This document shows positions 10,200 to 19,318 of a DNA stretch of 64,000 bases, in pieces (positions within the stretch are counted from its first letter, which is position 1; every line of letters begins with the position of its first letter). A program made the position numbers and the translations under genes. The stretch spans positions 246,501-310,500 of the forward strand of contig NZ_AWZU01000001.1 of assembly GCF_000472385.1 (NCBI RefSeq), written 5' to 3'. This stretch comes from Bradyrhizobium sp. ARR65. Lineage in GTDB: Bacteria > Pseudomonadota > Alphaproteobacteria > Rhizobiales > Xanthobacteraceae. Below the pieces are notes generated by a model that saw only the letters and a list, made by a program, of their open reading frames with translations, did not search any database and had not been told where the DNA came from.

Positions 10200-10829
10200 A
10201 TGTTCCTCATCGGCCAATACGACTCCCCTTTCGTTCGCCGCGTCGCGATTGCGATGCGGCTTTATGGACTGAAGTTCGATCACAAGCCATGGTCGACCTT
10301 CGGCGATGCCGACAAGATCGCGCCCTATAATCCGTTGCGGCGGGTGCCGACGCTGGTGCTCGACGACGGCGAGGCGCTGATCGATTCCGCCGCGATTATC
10401 GATTATCTCGATGAACTCGTCGGCCCCGGCAAGGCGATGATCGCGCCCAAGGGAATCGAGCGGCGCAGGCATTTGCGCATGATCGCGCTGGCGACCGGTC
10501 TTGGAGATAAATCGGTGAGCCTCGTCTACGAGGGCGTGCTGCGCAAGGAGCAATTAAAACTCTGGGTCGATCGCTGCGAAGCGCAGATTTCAGGCGCGCT
10601 CGATGCGCTGGAGCAGGAGCGCGCGACGACTGCGACGCCTTACCTGTTCGGCGATCGCATCGGCCATTCCGATATCGCGATCGCCTGCGTGCTGCGCTTC
10701 ACCAATGAAGCGCATTCGCATCTGTTCAATGCCGATCGCTATCCGGCGCTGGCCGCCCACGCCACGCGTTGCGAGGCGCTGCCGGCGTTCAAGGACATCG
10801 TCCAGCCGCTGGCGCCGCCGAAGGGGTGA
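10200..10829 (+). CDS. Glutathione S-transferase family protein
   Basis: 209 residues with a thioredoxin-like N-terminal domain. YDSPFVRRVAIAM holds the likely catalytic Ser, VPTLVLDDG the cis-Pro, and LIDSAAIIDYLDEL the glutathione gamma-glutamyl contact. An all-helical C-terminal domain follows (IGHSDIAIACVLRF). GAGAGAAGG lies upstream of the ATG. Substrate not predictable; stress or detoxification role is an inference from the family. Confidence 0.88.
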   Translation: MFLIGQYDSPFVRRVAIAMRLYGLKFDHKPWSTFGDADKIAPYNPLRRVPTLVLDDGEALIDSAAIIDYLDELVGPGKAMIAPKGIERRRHLRMIALATGLGDKSVSLVYEGVLRKEQLKLWVDRCEAQISGALDALEQERATTATPYLFGDRIGHSDIAIACVLRFTNEAHSHLFNADRYPALAAHATRCEALPAFKDIVQPLAPPKG

Positions 10830-10903
10830 GTTGAAGTCCATAGCCTGCAGGATGGGTTGAACGAAGTGAAACCCATCGCGTTTGCGCGCGCCCTCATCAC
10901 CCT

Positions 10904-11755
10904 CTACTGATCATCCGGCTGCACCGGCATGGGCGCCGGCGGCCGCGCTCTGGCTTGCTGCGGCAAAGGCGCCGGAACGGGCTTGCGTGCCGGGGCGGCG
11001 ATCGGCCTCGGTGCCGGCCCTGAGGCCGATGCCGGCGTGGGGGCGCGCGGGGTCTGCTGGGAGACCCTTGGCTCCGAAGCCTTCTGCTCGGAAAGCTTGG
11101 CGATCAGGCGTGTCATTTGGTCCTGCCCCGCCTTGAGCTGCTCGACAGCCCTCGCATTGTCGCTGGCAGTCTGGGCCTGGTCCGCTTTGAGCTGGTCGAT
11201 CCCCTGTTGCAGGTTTGCGATATCGCGCGCCATCGACTGCAGGAGCTGTGCCAGTTCGGCGGTGGAGGGGCCCGCTGGCTCCGAGGTTGTCTGCGGCGCG
11301 GCCTCTTGTGGAGAGGTCTGCGCCGCCGGCGTTGCGTCCGCAGCCGCCGGATCCGCTGCGGCCACCTGAACGGGAGGTGGGGCGGACTGCGCGGAAGGTG
11401 ACGCGTTTTCCGCCTGCGCCGATGGCGTCGACATCAGTTGCGGCGCCCACCGGGCGATCATCAGCTTGACCGGCTTGCCATAGGACGACTGCGCAACGAA
11501 CGCAGCGACAATGATGCCGGCCGCAAGCAGCAGGCCGATGAGGCCACGCAGCAGCGCGCTTCCACGGGATGCCCGCCGGCCGGGCACGGCGGACGGATGG
11601 CGCCCCGCGGTGTGCTCCAGCCTTGAAAGCTGTTCGGTGACACGCGCGAGCTGGTCATCGGCGCGCGCGATCTGTTCATAGGCATGCGCGAGCCTTTCAT
11701 CCGCACGCGCGGCCAGCATACCGTCGGCTTCAATGGCGTTCGGTGTGGAATTCAT
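10904..11755 (-). CDS. Hypothetical membrane-anchored coiled-coil protein
   Basis: 283 residues, not assigned to a named family. Residues about 10-55 form heptad-like helices (ARADERLAHAYEQIARADDQ), followed by one transmembrane helix (LLRGLIGLLLAAGIIVAAFV). After that comes a long Ala/Pro/Gln-rich region with a second coiled coil (LLQSMARDIANLQQGIDQL) and a Pro-rich tail. The start at 11755 is set by GGGAG five bases upstream. Probably an inner-membrane protein with a large periplasmic or cytoplasmic coiled-coil part; role unknown. Confidence 0.75.
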   Translation of the reverse strand: MNSTPNAIEADGMLAARADERLAHAYEQIARADDQLARVTEQLSRLEHTAGRHPSAVPGRRASRGSALLRGLIGLLLAAGIIVAAFVAQSSYGKPVKLMIARWAPQLMSTPSAQAENASPSAQSAPPPVQVAAADPAAADATPAAQTSPQEAAPQTTSEPAGPSTAELAQLLQSMARDIANLQQGIDQLKADQAQTASDNARAVEQLKAGQDQMTRLIAKLSEQKASEPRVSQQTPRAPTPASASGPAPRPIAAPARKPVPAPLPQQARARPPAPMPVQPDDQ

Positions 11756-11811
11756 TGGCACTCCCTTTCCCCGTTTCAAAATCACCCGAAGGAGGGCAGT
11801 CAGATTTCCAC

Positions 11812-11883
11812 CAGAGCATGATTCGGACCCGGAGCGCCGCCTTGGCGCAAATTGGCTGGCGGTTTTCCAAAAAGTTCATGCTC
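11812..11883. repeat. Dispersed inverted repeat, family R8 (GAGCATG...CATGCTC)
   Basis: A 72-base element with terminal inverted repeats GAGCATG and CATGCTC and an inner segment ATTCGGA / TTTTCCAAAAAG. This form is common in rhizobial intergenic DNA as I recall it; only one copy was noticed here. Confidence 0.6.
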
Positions 11884-12545
11884 AGTCGAGGGCTTGGCGT
11901 GCGATGTCAGGCCAACCTGACCCCATCGCGCTTGCCGCTCGACGACCTCTCAAGCACTCCGCTCAGTTTTGACCAAAGCATGGCTGTACGAAGGAGAGTC
12001 TGGGGCCGGACCGCGAAGTCTTTTGGGGAACGTGGAACAAACGTCTGCACCATCGGTCGCTCGATTGCAGGTAGCTGGGCATGGGGCATACGCGCCTTCC
12101 ATCTCACGACGACGGAGAGTTCGATTCGCCCGTCGGGCAAGACCATTCGATTTGGCTTTGCTGCTTCTCGCACGAGGCGCCTCAAGCCGACGAAAACGCG
12201 TGCGCGCAAAAACCAATTTCGCGTGCGGTTTCAAGCTGATTTGGGTCGTCCAGATCTGCGCGTAAAAATATTCCGCTTTGTGATCACCCCAAATCAGTCG
12301 CATCCTTCGCGCGTCCCGCCTCGATTGACAAGGGGCGTATCGCGATCGTCACGAAACGTGAGGCGGGATGCGGTGGACGCGGATGTGTCGAAGACGAACG
12401 ATACGGAAGCGGACGGCGAAGTCGTGTGGTCCTGGCGCCCCAAGGCTGGCGCCAAGTTTCGCGACGATGCATTCGCATCGCGCAGGCGACGGTGACAACA
12501 AGGTCTGGCTCACCGGGGAGAGCACGGAGTAAGCCGTAAACCACC

Positions 12546-12656
12546 GCGCAGGGAATGCCGGACTGCTCCGGCTGAACCTGTTGGTCAACGCGCGCGCGTT
12601 GCGCAGTTTTTTGCGCGGTGGCCGTGGGTGCAGCCAGCACCCGGCATTCCCTGCGC
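12546..12656. repeat. 111-base element with perfect 16-bp inverted ends, family R7
   Basis: The ends GCGCAGGGAATGCCGG (12546-12561) and CCGGCATTCCCTGCGC (12641-12656) are exact reverse complements. The interior holds GGTCAACGCGCG, a run of six T, and GGCCGTGGGTGCAG. The same element in opposite orientation is at 52249-52360. Confidence 0.85.
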
Positions 12657-12740
12657 CCTCTGCATTTTCGAGAGGGTGGTCGTTGAGCAAAACTCGGGCG
12701 AAATGTGCCGCGGGAACGCGAAGTCGTGGCCGCAATCTTG

Positions 12741-12857
12741 ACGCGGCCCATCCTTCGAGACGCGGCCTGTCGCCGCTTCTCAGGATGCAACACGTGGGCA
12801 CGACATCAGACCCCTATGGTGAGGAGCGCGGCAACGCCGCGCGTCTCGAACCATGAG
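12741..12857. repeat. Dispersed repeat, family R4
   Basis: Contains CATCCTTCGAGACGCGGCC and, inverted, GCGCGTCTCGAACCATGAG, the ends of the R4 family. Other copies are at 14353-14500, 24160-24240 and 58831-58905. Confidence 0.5.
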
Positions 12858-12893
12858 ATCCATAGATGCAATACGTCCGCCCCGCCGCCCGGC

Positions 12894-14282
12894 CTACACC
12901 GGCACACGCACGGTGGCGCGGAGGCCGCCCATCGGGCTGTCGCCGAGCATGATGTCGCCGCCATGGGAGCGGGCGATGTCGCGGGCGATCGCGAGCCCAA
13001 GGCCGGTGCCGCCCTCGTCCTGGTTGCGGGCGCCGTCCAGCCTGAGGAACGGCTTGAACACCTCTTCGCGCATGTGCGCCGGAATGCCCGGTCCGTCATC
13101 GTCGACCATCACGGTGAGATAGCGGTGATCGCGATGCCCGGTGATGGAGATGGTGTTGGCGTGGCGTGCCGCGTTGGAGACGAGGTTGGCAAGGCAGCGT
13201 TTGAACGAGGCCGGCTTGACCGTGACCACGGGCAGCCCGCGGAAGGCCACCGTGGCGGAATGGCCGTGGCGCTCGGCATCATTGCGCAGCTCCTCCAGCG
13301 CCATCGCCATGTCGGTCGGCTGCGCATTCTCGCCGGAATCGCCGCGGGCGAAGGCGAGATAATCCTCCAGCATCATCGACATTTCGTCGACGTCCTTGCG
13401 CATGGCGTCGATCTCGGGACTCTCGCCGAGCAGGGCAAGCTCCAGCTTGAAGCGCGTGAGGATGGTGCGCAGATCGTGGCTGACGCCGGCGAGCATGGCC
13501 GTGCGCTGCTCGATGGTGCGCTCGATGCGCGCCTTCATTTCCAGGAAGGCATGCGCCGCGCGCCGCACCTCGCGCGCGCCGCGGGGTCGGAAATTCGGCG
13601 CCTCGCGGCCCTTGCCGAAACTCTCGGCGGCATCCGCAAGGCGCAGGATCGGCTTGATCTGGTTGCGCAGGAACAAGACCGCGACGATGAGCAGGATCGA
13701 GGAGGTCCCGACCATCCAGAACAGGAAGATCTCCGAGTTCGAGGCATAGGCGGCGCTGCGCAGCGCGAACACCCGCATCACGGCGTCGTCGAGCTGGATG
13801 CGGATCTCGACCAGGTTGGACTTCCCGACCGTGTCGATCCAGAAGGGACGGCCGATCTGGCGGCCGATCTGCGCCGAGAGCGATTGATCGAGCAGGGAGA
13901 AGAAGGGCTTTGGCCCTGGCGCCGGCATGTCGCCGACGGGGAGGAAATCGACCACGAGTCCCAGCCGCTGCTGGGCTATGCGGCGGAGCTGCGCGCGGTC
14001 CTTGTCCTGCGGGTAGCCCTTGTAGACGTCGATCAGCGCGGCGATGTCCTGCACCACCGCGGCCGAGAGATGCCGTGTCACCGTGTTCCAGTGCCGCTCC
14101 ATGAACACGAAGGCGACCACCGACTGCAGCACCACCATTGGCACGATCATGATCAGCAGCGCGCGGGCGTAGAGCCCGGTCGGCATCCAGCCCTTGAAGG
14201 CGCCTCCCAGCCGGCCATTGGCGGCGGACACGCGCCCCGCGGCACTTCGCAGCAGAGTGAGGCCGGCGTCGATGGTGCTCAT
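12894..14282 (-). CDS. Sensor histidine kinase, EnvZ-like
   Basis: 462-residue two-component sensor. There are two membrane helices (about 37-60 and 190-210) flanking a periplasmic domain, then a HAMP region. The phosphoacceptor segment is GVSHDLRTILTRFKLELAL, and the ATPase domain shows NLVSNAARHA (N box), DDDGPGIP (G1) and GGTGLGLAIARDIARSHGG (G2). The Pro that usually follows HDLRT is Ile here. The partner response regulator lies 257 bases upstream on the same strand, with an R4 repeat between them. The signal is not predictable; envelope or osmotic stress is likely by analogy with EnvZ. Confidence 0.92.
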   Translation of the reverse strand: MSTIDAGLTLLRSAAGRVSAANGRLGGAFKGWMPTGLYARALLIMIVPMVVLQSVVAFVFMERHWNTVTRHLSAAVVQDIAALIDVYKGYPQDKDRAQLRRIAQQRLGLVVDFLPVGDMPAPGPKPFFSLLDQSLSAQIGRQIGRPFWIDTVGKSNLVEIRIQLDDAVMRVFALRSAAYASNSEIFLFWMVGTSSILLIVAVLFLRNQIKPILRLADAAESFGKGREAPNFRPRGAREVRRAAHAFLEMKARIERTIEQRTAMLAGVSHDLRTILTRFKLELALLGESPEIDAMRKDVDEMSMMLEDYLAFARGDSGENAQPTDMAMALEELRNDAERHGHSATVAFRGLPVVTVKPASFKRCLANLVSNAARHANTISITGHRDHRYLTVMVDDDGPGIPAHMREEVFKPFLRLDGARNQDEGGTGLGLAIARDIARSHGGDIMLGDSPMGGLRATVRVPV

Positions 14283-14352
14283 GGGTTGCGGGCCATCGCC
14301 TCAAAGTTCAGCACATGATCGCTTTGGCTCGAGGCGAGCGCCCATCGCGACC

Positions 14353-14500
14353 CGTCATCCTGAGGCGCGAGCCACCGGGTCCGCGCGAAGCGCGGCCCGA
14401 TGACAGGCTCCACGAGCCTCAGAGGATGAACGGCCCGGCTGCTCGCAGCGGGGGCCGTCGCCCTTCGAGGCTCGCTTCGCGAGCACCTCAGAGTGACGGT
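14353..14500. repeat. Dispersed inverted repeat, family R4
   Basis: Runs from GTCATCCTGAGG to CACCTCAGAGTGACGG, with inner pairs GCGCGAAGCGCGGCC and CTTCGAGGCTCGCTTCG. It lies between the response regulator and kinase genes and could form a strong hairpin in their shared transcript. Confidence 0.65.
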
Positions 14501-14539
14501 GTTGGTTGGGAATTCGTCTCGATGGCACACGACCATGCC

Positions 14540-15268
14540 CTACGGCGAAGCGACCAGGCGATAGCCGACGCCGCGCACCGCCTGCAGGAACAGCGGATTG
14601 GCGGGATCGCGCTCGATCTTGCGGCGGAGGCGGTTGATCTGCACGTCCACCGCGCGCTCGTTGACCGTGCCGTTGCCGGTCAGCGCTCCGCGCGGCACGG
14701 TCTCGCCGTGGTTCTCGGCGAGGATCCGCAGCATCTCGCGCTCGCGGTCGGTGAGGTGGACGATCTCCTCGCCCTGGCGCAATTCGCCGCGGCCGAGGTG
14801 GTAGATGTAGGGGCCGAAGGCGACCTGCTCCAGCGCCTCCGCGGGCGGGGGCGTGGTGCGCTTGAGGATGTTGCCGATCCGCAGCGCCAGCTCGCGCGGC
14901 TCGAACGGCTTGGCGACATAGTCGTCGGCGCCGATCTGCAGGCCCTCGATGCGGGCTTCCGCTTCATGCCGCGCGGTCAGCATGATGATCGGCACGGTGG
15001 AGGACTGGCGGATGAAGCGCGCCAGATCGAAGCCGGTCTCGCCCGGCATCATCACGTCCAGGATCAGCAAGTCGAAATGCAGGCCGATGAGCTTGGCCCT
15101 CGCATCGCTCGCGCTCATCGCGGTGGTGACGCGATAGCCCTCGCTGCAGAGAAAGCGCGAGAGCAGATCGCGGATACGGCGGTCGTCATCGACGAGGAGA
15201 ATATGCGGTGCGTCGTCGGCCGGTTGCGGGACGGGGCGCGCGGCAATTGAGGCGAGAGGCACGATCAT
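14540..15268 (-). CDS. OmpR-family response regulator
   Basis: 242 residues. The receiver domain shows ILLVDDDRRIRDLLSRFL (acidic pocket), phosphoacceptor Asp in FDLLILDVMMPGETGFD, Thr/Ser in IMLTAR and Lys in YVAKPFEPREL. The winged-helix DNA-binding domain follows (LTDREREMLRILAENHGE, then VDVQINRLRRKIE, GVGYRLVA). Its start overlaps the stop of the MarR gene by 4 bases, so the two are probably translationally coupled. Likely partner: the EnvZ-like kinase downstream. Confidence 0.93.
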   Translation of the reverse strand: MIVPLASIAARPVPQPADDAPHILLVDDDRRIRDLLSRFLCSEGYRVTTAMSASDARAKLIGLHFDLLILDVMMPGETGFDLARFIRQSSTVPIIMLTARHEAEARIEGLQIGADDYVAKPFEPRELALRIGNILKRTTPPPAEALEQVAFGPYIYHLGRGELRQGEEIVHLTDREREMLRILAENHGETVPRGALTGNGTVNERAVDVQINRLRRKIERDPANPLFLQAVRGVGYRLVASP

Positions 15269-15825
15269 TCCTTTGCGCTGGCGTTTTTGAAAATCGTCTC
15301 CAAAACCTTGTCCGGATCATCGCGATCGATCATCGCGCGCAGGAAGCGCCGCACCGTTTCGGTACCGGAAGGGTCGATGCCGGCGAGCGCGCGGTCAATC
15401 CGCGTGGTCTGCAGCGTCGCGAGTTTCGTAACCAGCGCCTCGCCCTTGGGGGTGGCGAAAAGAAGGCGTTGCCGGCGATCGTTGCTGCCGGTTTTTTGCA
15501 CGATATAGCCTTCGTCCAGCAATTGCTTGAGCACCCGCCCCAGCGACTGCTTGGTGATGCGCAGGACGTCCAGGAGATCGGCGACCTTCAGGCCGGGATA
15601 GCGGGTGACGAAATGCATCACGCGGTGATGCGCCCGGCCGAAGCCAAAGGCTTCAAGCTCCTGGTCGGCGTCGCCGACGAAATCGCGATAAGCGAAGAAC
15701 AGGAGTTCGATGATATCCCAGCGCAATTCGCCTCCGCGCGGTGCTGTATCCCGCGGCTCCGTCGCTCGGGAATCGGCGCTTGCCATGGCGCCTGCCTCGG
15801 CACTCGAGAAATTTATGTCAGCCAT
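15265..15825 (-). CDS. MarR family transcriptional regulator
   Basis: 186 residues from the ATG at 15825; an in-frame start 45 bases further out is possible, and neither has a strong ribosome-binding site. The winged helix-turn-helix is clear: LKVADLLDVLRITKQSLGRV, then EGYIVQKTGSNDRRQRLLFA as the wing, with flanking dimerisation helices. First gene of an operon with the response regulator. A 24-base palindromic site lies 43 bases upstream and may be its own operator. Confidence 0.9.
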   Translation of the reverse strand: MADINFSSAEAGAMASADSRATEPRDTAPRGGELRWDIIELLFFAYRDFVGDADQELEAFGFGRAHHRVMHFVTRYPGLKVADLLDVLRITKQSLGRVLKQLLDEGYIVQKTGSNDRRQRLLFATPKGEALVTKLATLQTTRIDRALAGIDPSGTETVRRFLRAMIDRDDPDKVLETIFKNASAKE

Positions 15826-15867
15826 GTTGACGTTTCTACGGTCCAATGTTACAAAACAATCGGTCAC

Positions 15868-15891
15868 CACGAAATATTAGATCGTTTCGTG
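15868..15891. promoter_or_regulatory. Palindromic candidate operator upstream of the MarR gene
   Basis: Perfect 7-bp inverted repeat CACGAAA-N10-TTTCGTG in an AT-rich stretch between the divergent MarR gene and ilvE. MarR dimers usually bind such sites near their own promoter, so autoregulation is a reasonable inference. No experimental support. Confidence 0.5.
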
Positions 15892-16170
15892 CTGCGACGA
15901 CGTTTTTAAGGACGTTCCAAGACGGGCAGAAATGCTCATATAAGCGGCATGCGCCGCGCCCCGATGTACCGTGCAATGAACGAGCGGCATGTCGGCAAAC
16001 ATACTGGACTTCGGCATGCCGCAAAAGCATGTCGTGAACCGCTTGATGGCGATAGAAACCGGCCGCGAGGTCGGCGGCCGTAGTGAAGTCCAGTGCCCAC
16101 AAGCCGGCAGGTCCGGAGAAACAGGCTGGCGGCAGAAATGGCGCCGGTTCCGACAGCGGAAAGCAAGAGA

Positions 16171-17250
16171 ATGAGTTTGAAATTCGAAATCCAGCCTGCG
16201 ACGAACCCGACCTCCGACAAGGAGCGCGCGGCAAAGCTGGTGGATCCGGGCTTCGGCCGGGTTTTCACCGATCACATGGCTGTGGTCCGCTACACCCACG
16301 CGAAGGGCTGGCATGACGCCCGCATCGAAGCCCGTGCGCATTTTCCGCTCGATCCGGCCGCGGCCATCCTGCACTACGCGCAGGAGATTTTCGAAGGCCT
16401 CAAGGCCTACAAGCGCGAGGATGGCGGCGCGAACCTGTTCCGCCCCGATGCCAACGCCCGGCGCTTTCGGGATTCGGCTGAGCGCATGGCCATGCCGCCA
16501 TTGCCCGAGTCCGCTTTCATCGAGGCGGTCGAGCAACTCGTGCGCATCGACCGCGCCTGGATACCCGGCGGCGAGGGAAGCCTTTACCTGCGGCCCTTCA
16601 TGATCGCGAGCGAGGTCTTCCTCGGCGTGAAACCGTCGGCGGAATACATCTTCGCCGTCATCGCCTCGCCGGTCGGCTCCTACTTCAAGGGCGGACCCGC
16701 GCCCGTGTCGATCTGGGTTTCGGAGAACTACACGCGCGCCGCGATCGGCGGCACCGGCGCCGTCAAATGCGGCGGCAATTACGCCGCGAGCCTGCGTGCA
16801 CAGGCAGAGGCGATCGATCACGGCTGCGACCAGGTCGTTTTCCTCGACGCGGTCCAGCGCCGCTACGTCGAGGAACTCGGCGGCATGAACGTCTTCTTCG
16901 TGTTCGACGACGGTTCGCTGTCGACCCCGCCGCTCGGCACGATATTGCCGGGCATCACCCGCGATTCGATCATCGCGCTGGCGAAGGATTCCGGCACGCC
17001 TGTGCGTGAAGAGCCCTACACGATCGACCAGTGGCGCACCGATGCCGCAAGCGGAAGGCTGAAAGAGGCCTTCGCCTGCGGGACCGCGGCTGTGATCTCG
17101 CCAATCGGCAAGGTGTGTTCGGCAGGCGGCGAGTTCCTCATCGGCGGTGGCGCGGCCGGTCCGGTTGCCATGACGCTGCGCAAGAAGCTCGTTGACATCC
17201 AATACGGTCGCGCGGCCGACCCGCACGACTGGATCAAACGGTTGCTGTGA
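16171..17250 (+). CDS. ilvE: Branched-chain amino acid aminotransferase
   Basis: PLP enzyme that transfers amino groups to and from Leu, Ile and Val. 359 residues, the size of the larger (class IV, type II) BCATs. Recognisable segments: ILHYAQEIFEGLKAYKREDG, SLYLRPFMIAS, GTGAVKCGGNYAASL with the PLP Lys, YVEELGGMNVFFVF and LPGITRDSIIALA. The start at 16171 follows AAGAGA and fits the family; 26 in-frame codons upstream are not protein-like. The region 15826-16170 between it and the MarR gene holds a palindrome and otherwise nothing recognisable. Confidence 0.95.
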   Translation: MSLKFEIQPATNPTSDKERAAKLVDPGFGRVFTDHMAVVRYTHAKGWHDARIEARAHFPLDPAAAILHYAQEIFEGLKAYKREDGGANLFRPDANARRFRDSAERMAMPPLPESAFIEAVEQLVRIDRAWIPGGEGSLYLRPFMIASEVFLGVKPSAEYIFAVIASPVGSYFKGGPAPVSIWVSENYTRAAIGGTGAVKCGGNYAASLRAQAEAIDHGCDQVVFLDAVQRRYVEELGGMNVFFVFDDGSLSTPPLGTILPGITRDSIIALAKDSGTPVREEPYTIDQWRTDAASGRLKEAFACGTAAVISPIGKVCSAGGEFLIGGGAAGPVAMTLRKKLVDIQYGRAADPHDWIKRLL

Positions 17251-17331
17251 GCGGCGATGGAATGATTCCCGCCGCTCGCTATCGGCGCGTGCCGACGCGT
17301 AAGGGGCGGGTGCTCCAGCCAGGTCCTCCGT

Positions 17332-17365
17332 CATGTCCGGGCTTGTCCCTGGCATCCACGTCTTG
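17332..17365. repeat. Short dispersed palindrome, family R3-like
   Basis: TCATGTCCGGGCTTGTCCCT... followed by GGCATCCACGTCTT: a GGGCTTG-type palindrome of the kind seen at 18997, 20795 and 45271. It lies in the 256-base gap between ilvE and hisS. Confidence 0.45.
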
Positions 17366-17370
17366 GCACC

Positions 17371-17451
17371 GTCATTCCAGGGCGATGCAAAGCATCGAAC
17401 CGGCAAATCTCGACATTCCGGGTCTGCTCCTTCGGAGCATCCCGGAATGAC
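17371..17451. repeat. Dispersed inverted repeat, family R2 (GTCATTCC...GGAATGAC)
   Basis: Starts GTCATTCCAGGGCGATG and ends CATCCCGGAATGAC, with an inner GATGCAAAGCATCGAAC hairpin. Six copies of this family are in the window. Confidence 0.75.
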
Positions 17452-17506
17452 GCGCTTCAATTAGGCACCCGTTGCCGCCTCGCTGCATCGCTGCTAAACG
17501 CCGCCG

Positions 17507-18985
17507 ATGGCCGACAAACCCAAAAAACCGCAAAAGCTCAAAGCCCGCCTGCCGCGCGGGCTTGAGGATCGTGGTCCCGCCGCGATCAAAGCCACGCGGC
17601 AGATGGTGGAAAAAATCCGCCAGGTCTATGAGCGCTATGGCTTCGAGCCAGTGGAGACGCCGGCGATCGAATACACCCATGCGCTCGGCAAATTCCTGCC
17701 TGACCAGGACCGTCCCAATGAGGGCGTGTTCTCCTTCCAGGACGACGACGAGCAGTGGCTGTCGCTGCGCTACGACCTCACCGCGCCGCTCGCGCGCTAC
17801 GTTGCCGAAAATTTCGACACGCTGCCGAAACCGTACCGCAGCTACCGCGCCGGCTACGTGTTCCGCAACGAAAAGCCCGGCCCCGGCCGCTTCCGCCAGT
17901 TCATGCAGTTCGATGCCGACACCGTCGGCTCGGCCTCACCCGCAGCCGATGCCGAGATGTGCATGATGGCGGCCGACACGATGCAAGCGCTGGGCGTGCC
18001 GCGCGGCTCGTACGTGGTGAAGGTGAACAACCGCAAGGTGCTCGATGGAGTGCGTGAGGCGCTTGGGATTGCCGGTGAAGCGCAGTGGCTGACAGTGATG
18101 CGCGCGATCGACAAGCTCGATCGGTTGGGTGTTTCCGGAGTCCGACAATTGCTTGGCGAAGGTCGCAAGGATGAATCAGGCGACTTCACCAAAGGTGCGG
18201 GACTGCAGGAGAGTGATATCGCGCTTGTGCTTTCGGCCATCGAGCAGGATCAAAGCGCGCCCATGGATGCGCGTTTGCGCGACAGCAAGATCGGGCAGGA
18301 AGGTCGCGACGAACTCGAGCAGATCAATCAGTTCGCTGCTGCATCCGGCTATGGGACCGACCGCATCAAGATCGACCCCTCCGTCGTGCGCGGTCTCGAA
18401 TACTACACGGGCCCGGTCTTCGAGGTTGAGCTACTGCTCGACACCAAGGACGAGAAGGGCCGGCCCGTGCGCTTCGGCTCGGTTGGCGGCGGCGGGCGCT
18501 ATGACGGCCTGGTCTCGCGCTTCCGCGGCGAGGTAGTGCCGGCGACAGGATTTTCCATCGGCGTGTCGCGGCTGCAGGCGGCGCTCACGTTGCTCGGCAA
18601 GCTCGATACGCGGCCCGAATTCGGCCCCGTGGTGGTCACCGTGTTCGACCGCGATCGCATCGCGGATTATCAGAAATTCGTCTCCGCGCTCCGCAACGAA
18701 AACGTCCGCGCCGAGCTCTATCTCGGCAATCCCAAGAACATGGGCAACCAGTTCAAATATGCGGACCGCCGCAATTCGCCTTGCGTCATCATTCAGGGCT
18801 CGGACGAAAAGGCGCGCGGCGAGGTGCAGATCAAGGACCTGATCGAAGGCGCCAAGGCGGCCGCCGCCATCGCCTCCAATCAGGAATGGCGCGAGACGCG
18901 GCCCGCGCAGTTCTCCTGCAAGGAAGAGGAGATCGTCGCCAAGGTGCGCGAGGTGCTCGCGCGCCATGATGTGAAGTGGGGATAG
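17507..18985 (+). CDS. hisS: Histidyl-tRNA synthetase
   Basis: Class II aminoacyl-tRNA synthetase charging tRNA-His. 492 residues. Motif 2 region [20 protein letters not shown], the histidine-specific segment [18 protein letters not shown] and motif 3-like [19 protein letters not shown] are clear, as is [15 protein letters not shown]. The C-terminal anticodon-binding domain starts near [13 protein letters not shown] stand-alone gene, with dispersed repeats on both sides. No ribosome-binding site is obvious, but this ATG fits the family start. Confidence 0.96.
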   Translation: MADKPKKPQKLKARLPRGLEDRGPAAIKATRQMVEKIRQVYERYGFEPVETPAIEYTHALGKFLPDQDRPNEGVFSFQDDDEQWLSLRYDLTAPLARYVAENFDTLPKPYRSYRAGYVFRNEKPGPGRFRQFMQFDADTVGSASPAADAEMCMMAADTMQALGVPRGSYVVKVNNRKVLDGVREALGIAGEAQWLTVMRAIDKLDRLGVSGVRQLLGEGRKDESGDFTKGAGLQESDIALVLSAIEQDQSAPMDARLRDSKIGQEGRDELEQINQFAAASGYGTDRIKIDPSVVRGLEYYTGPVFEVELLLDTKDEKGRPVRFGSVGGGGRYDGLVSRFRGEVVPATGFSIGVSRLQAALTLLGKLDTRPEFGPVVVTVFDRDRIADYQKFVSALRNENVRAELYLGNPKNMGNQFKYADRRNSPCVIIQGSDEKARGEVQIKDLIEGAKAAAAIASNQEWRETRPAQFSCKEEEIVAKVREVLARHDVKWG

Positions 18986-18996
18986 GGCGTTTTCGC

Positions 18997-19060
18997 CATG
19001 CGCGGACTTGACCCGCGCATCCATCTTTCAAATGATGCATTGCCTGCCCGCATAGCGGGC
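18997..19060. repeat. Dispersed palindrome, family R3
   Basis: CATGCGCGGACTTGACCCGCGCATCCATC, followed by GCCCGCATAGCGGGCCCGGCCATGCCGG. Related to the copies at 20795-20876 and 45271-45346. Confidence 0.6.
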
Positions 19061-19107
19061 CCGGCCATGCCGGTCTGGCGACCAACCAAGAACAAGGGAG
19101 TAAGACA

Positions 19108-19311
19108 ATGCCTGAGATTACCGTGAGCATGGCCGCCGGCCGCACCGAGGAGCAGAAGGTCGGCATGATGCGCGACATCACCCAGGCGCTGGTGAAAAAT
19201 CTCGGCGTCGATGCCGAAGCCGTCGTGATCCAGATCAACGAGGCGCCGCTGATCCATAAGATGAAGGGCGGCAAGACCTTTGTCGAACGCGCGGCTGAGC
19301 AGAAGAAGTAA
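19108..19311 (+). CDS. 4-oxalocrotonate tautomerase family enzyme
   Basis: 67-residue tautomerase subunit. The mature protein starts with Pro (MPEITVSMAAGRTEEQK), the catalytic base in this family; such subunits form hexamers. AAGGGAG lies upstream of the ATG. The true substrate is unknown because no aromatic meta-cleavage genes are near. Confidence 0.88.
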   Translation: MPEITVSMAAGRTEEQKVGMMRDITQALVKNLGVDAEAVVIQINEAPLIHKMKGGKTFVERAAEQKK

Positions 19312-19318
19312 TGGAGCC

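Larger units (their letters stand above)
11756..12893. other. Gene-free repeat island
   Basis: 1.1 kb with no credible gene in any frame. Open frames here change codon character along their length and match no family. It holds an R8 element at 11812-11883, then a composite element of about 12.2-12.74 kb including the 111-base R7 inverted repeat (12546-12656), and an R4 copy at 12741-12857. From memory, the order of segments resembles a composite dispersed sequence of Bradyrhizobium that is often mis-annotated as small proteins. Confidence 0.65.

Noticed and set aside
12349..12801. Open frame of 150 codons (minus) containing GAGNAGCWLHPRPP
   Set aside because: This is the translated composite repeat often mis-annotated as a protein in Bradyrhizobium; it spans the R7 inverted repeat.
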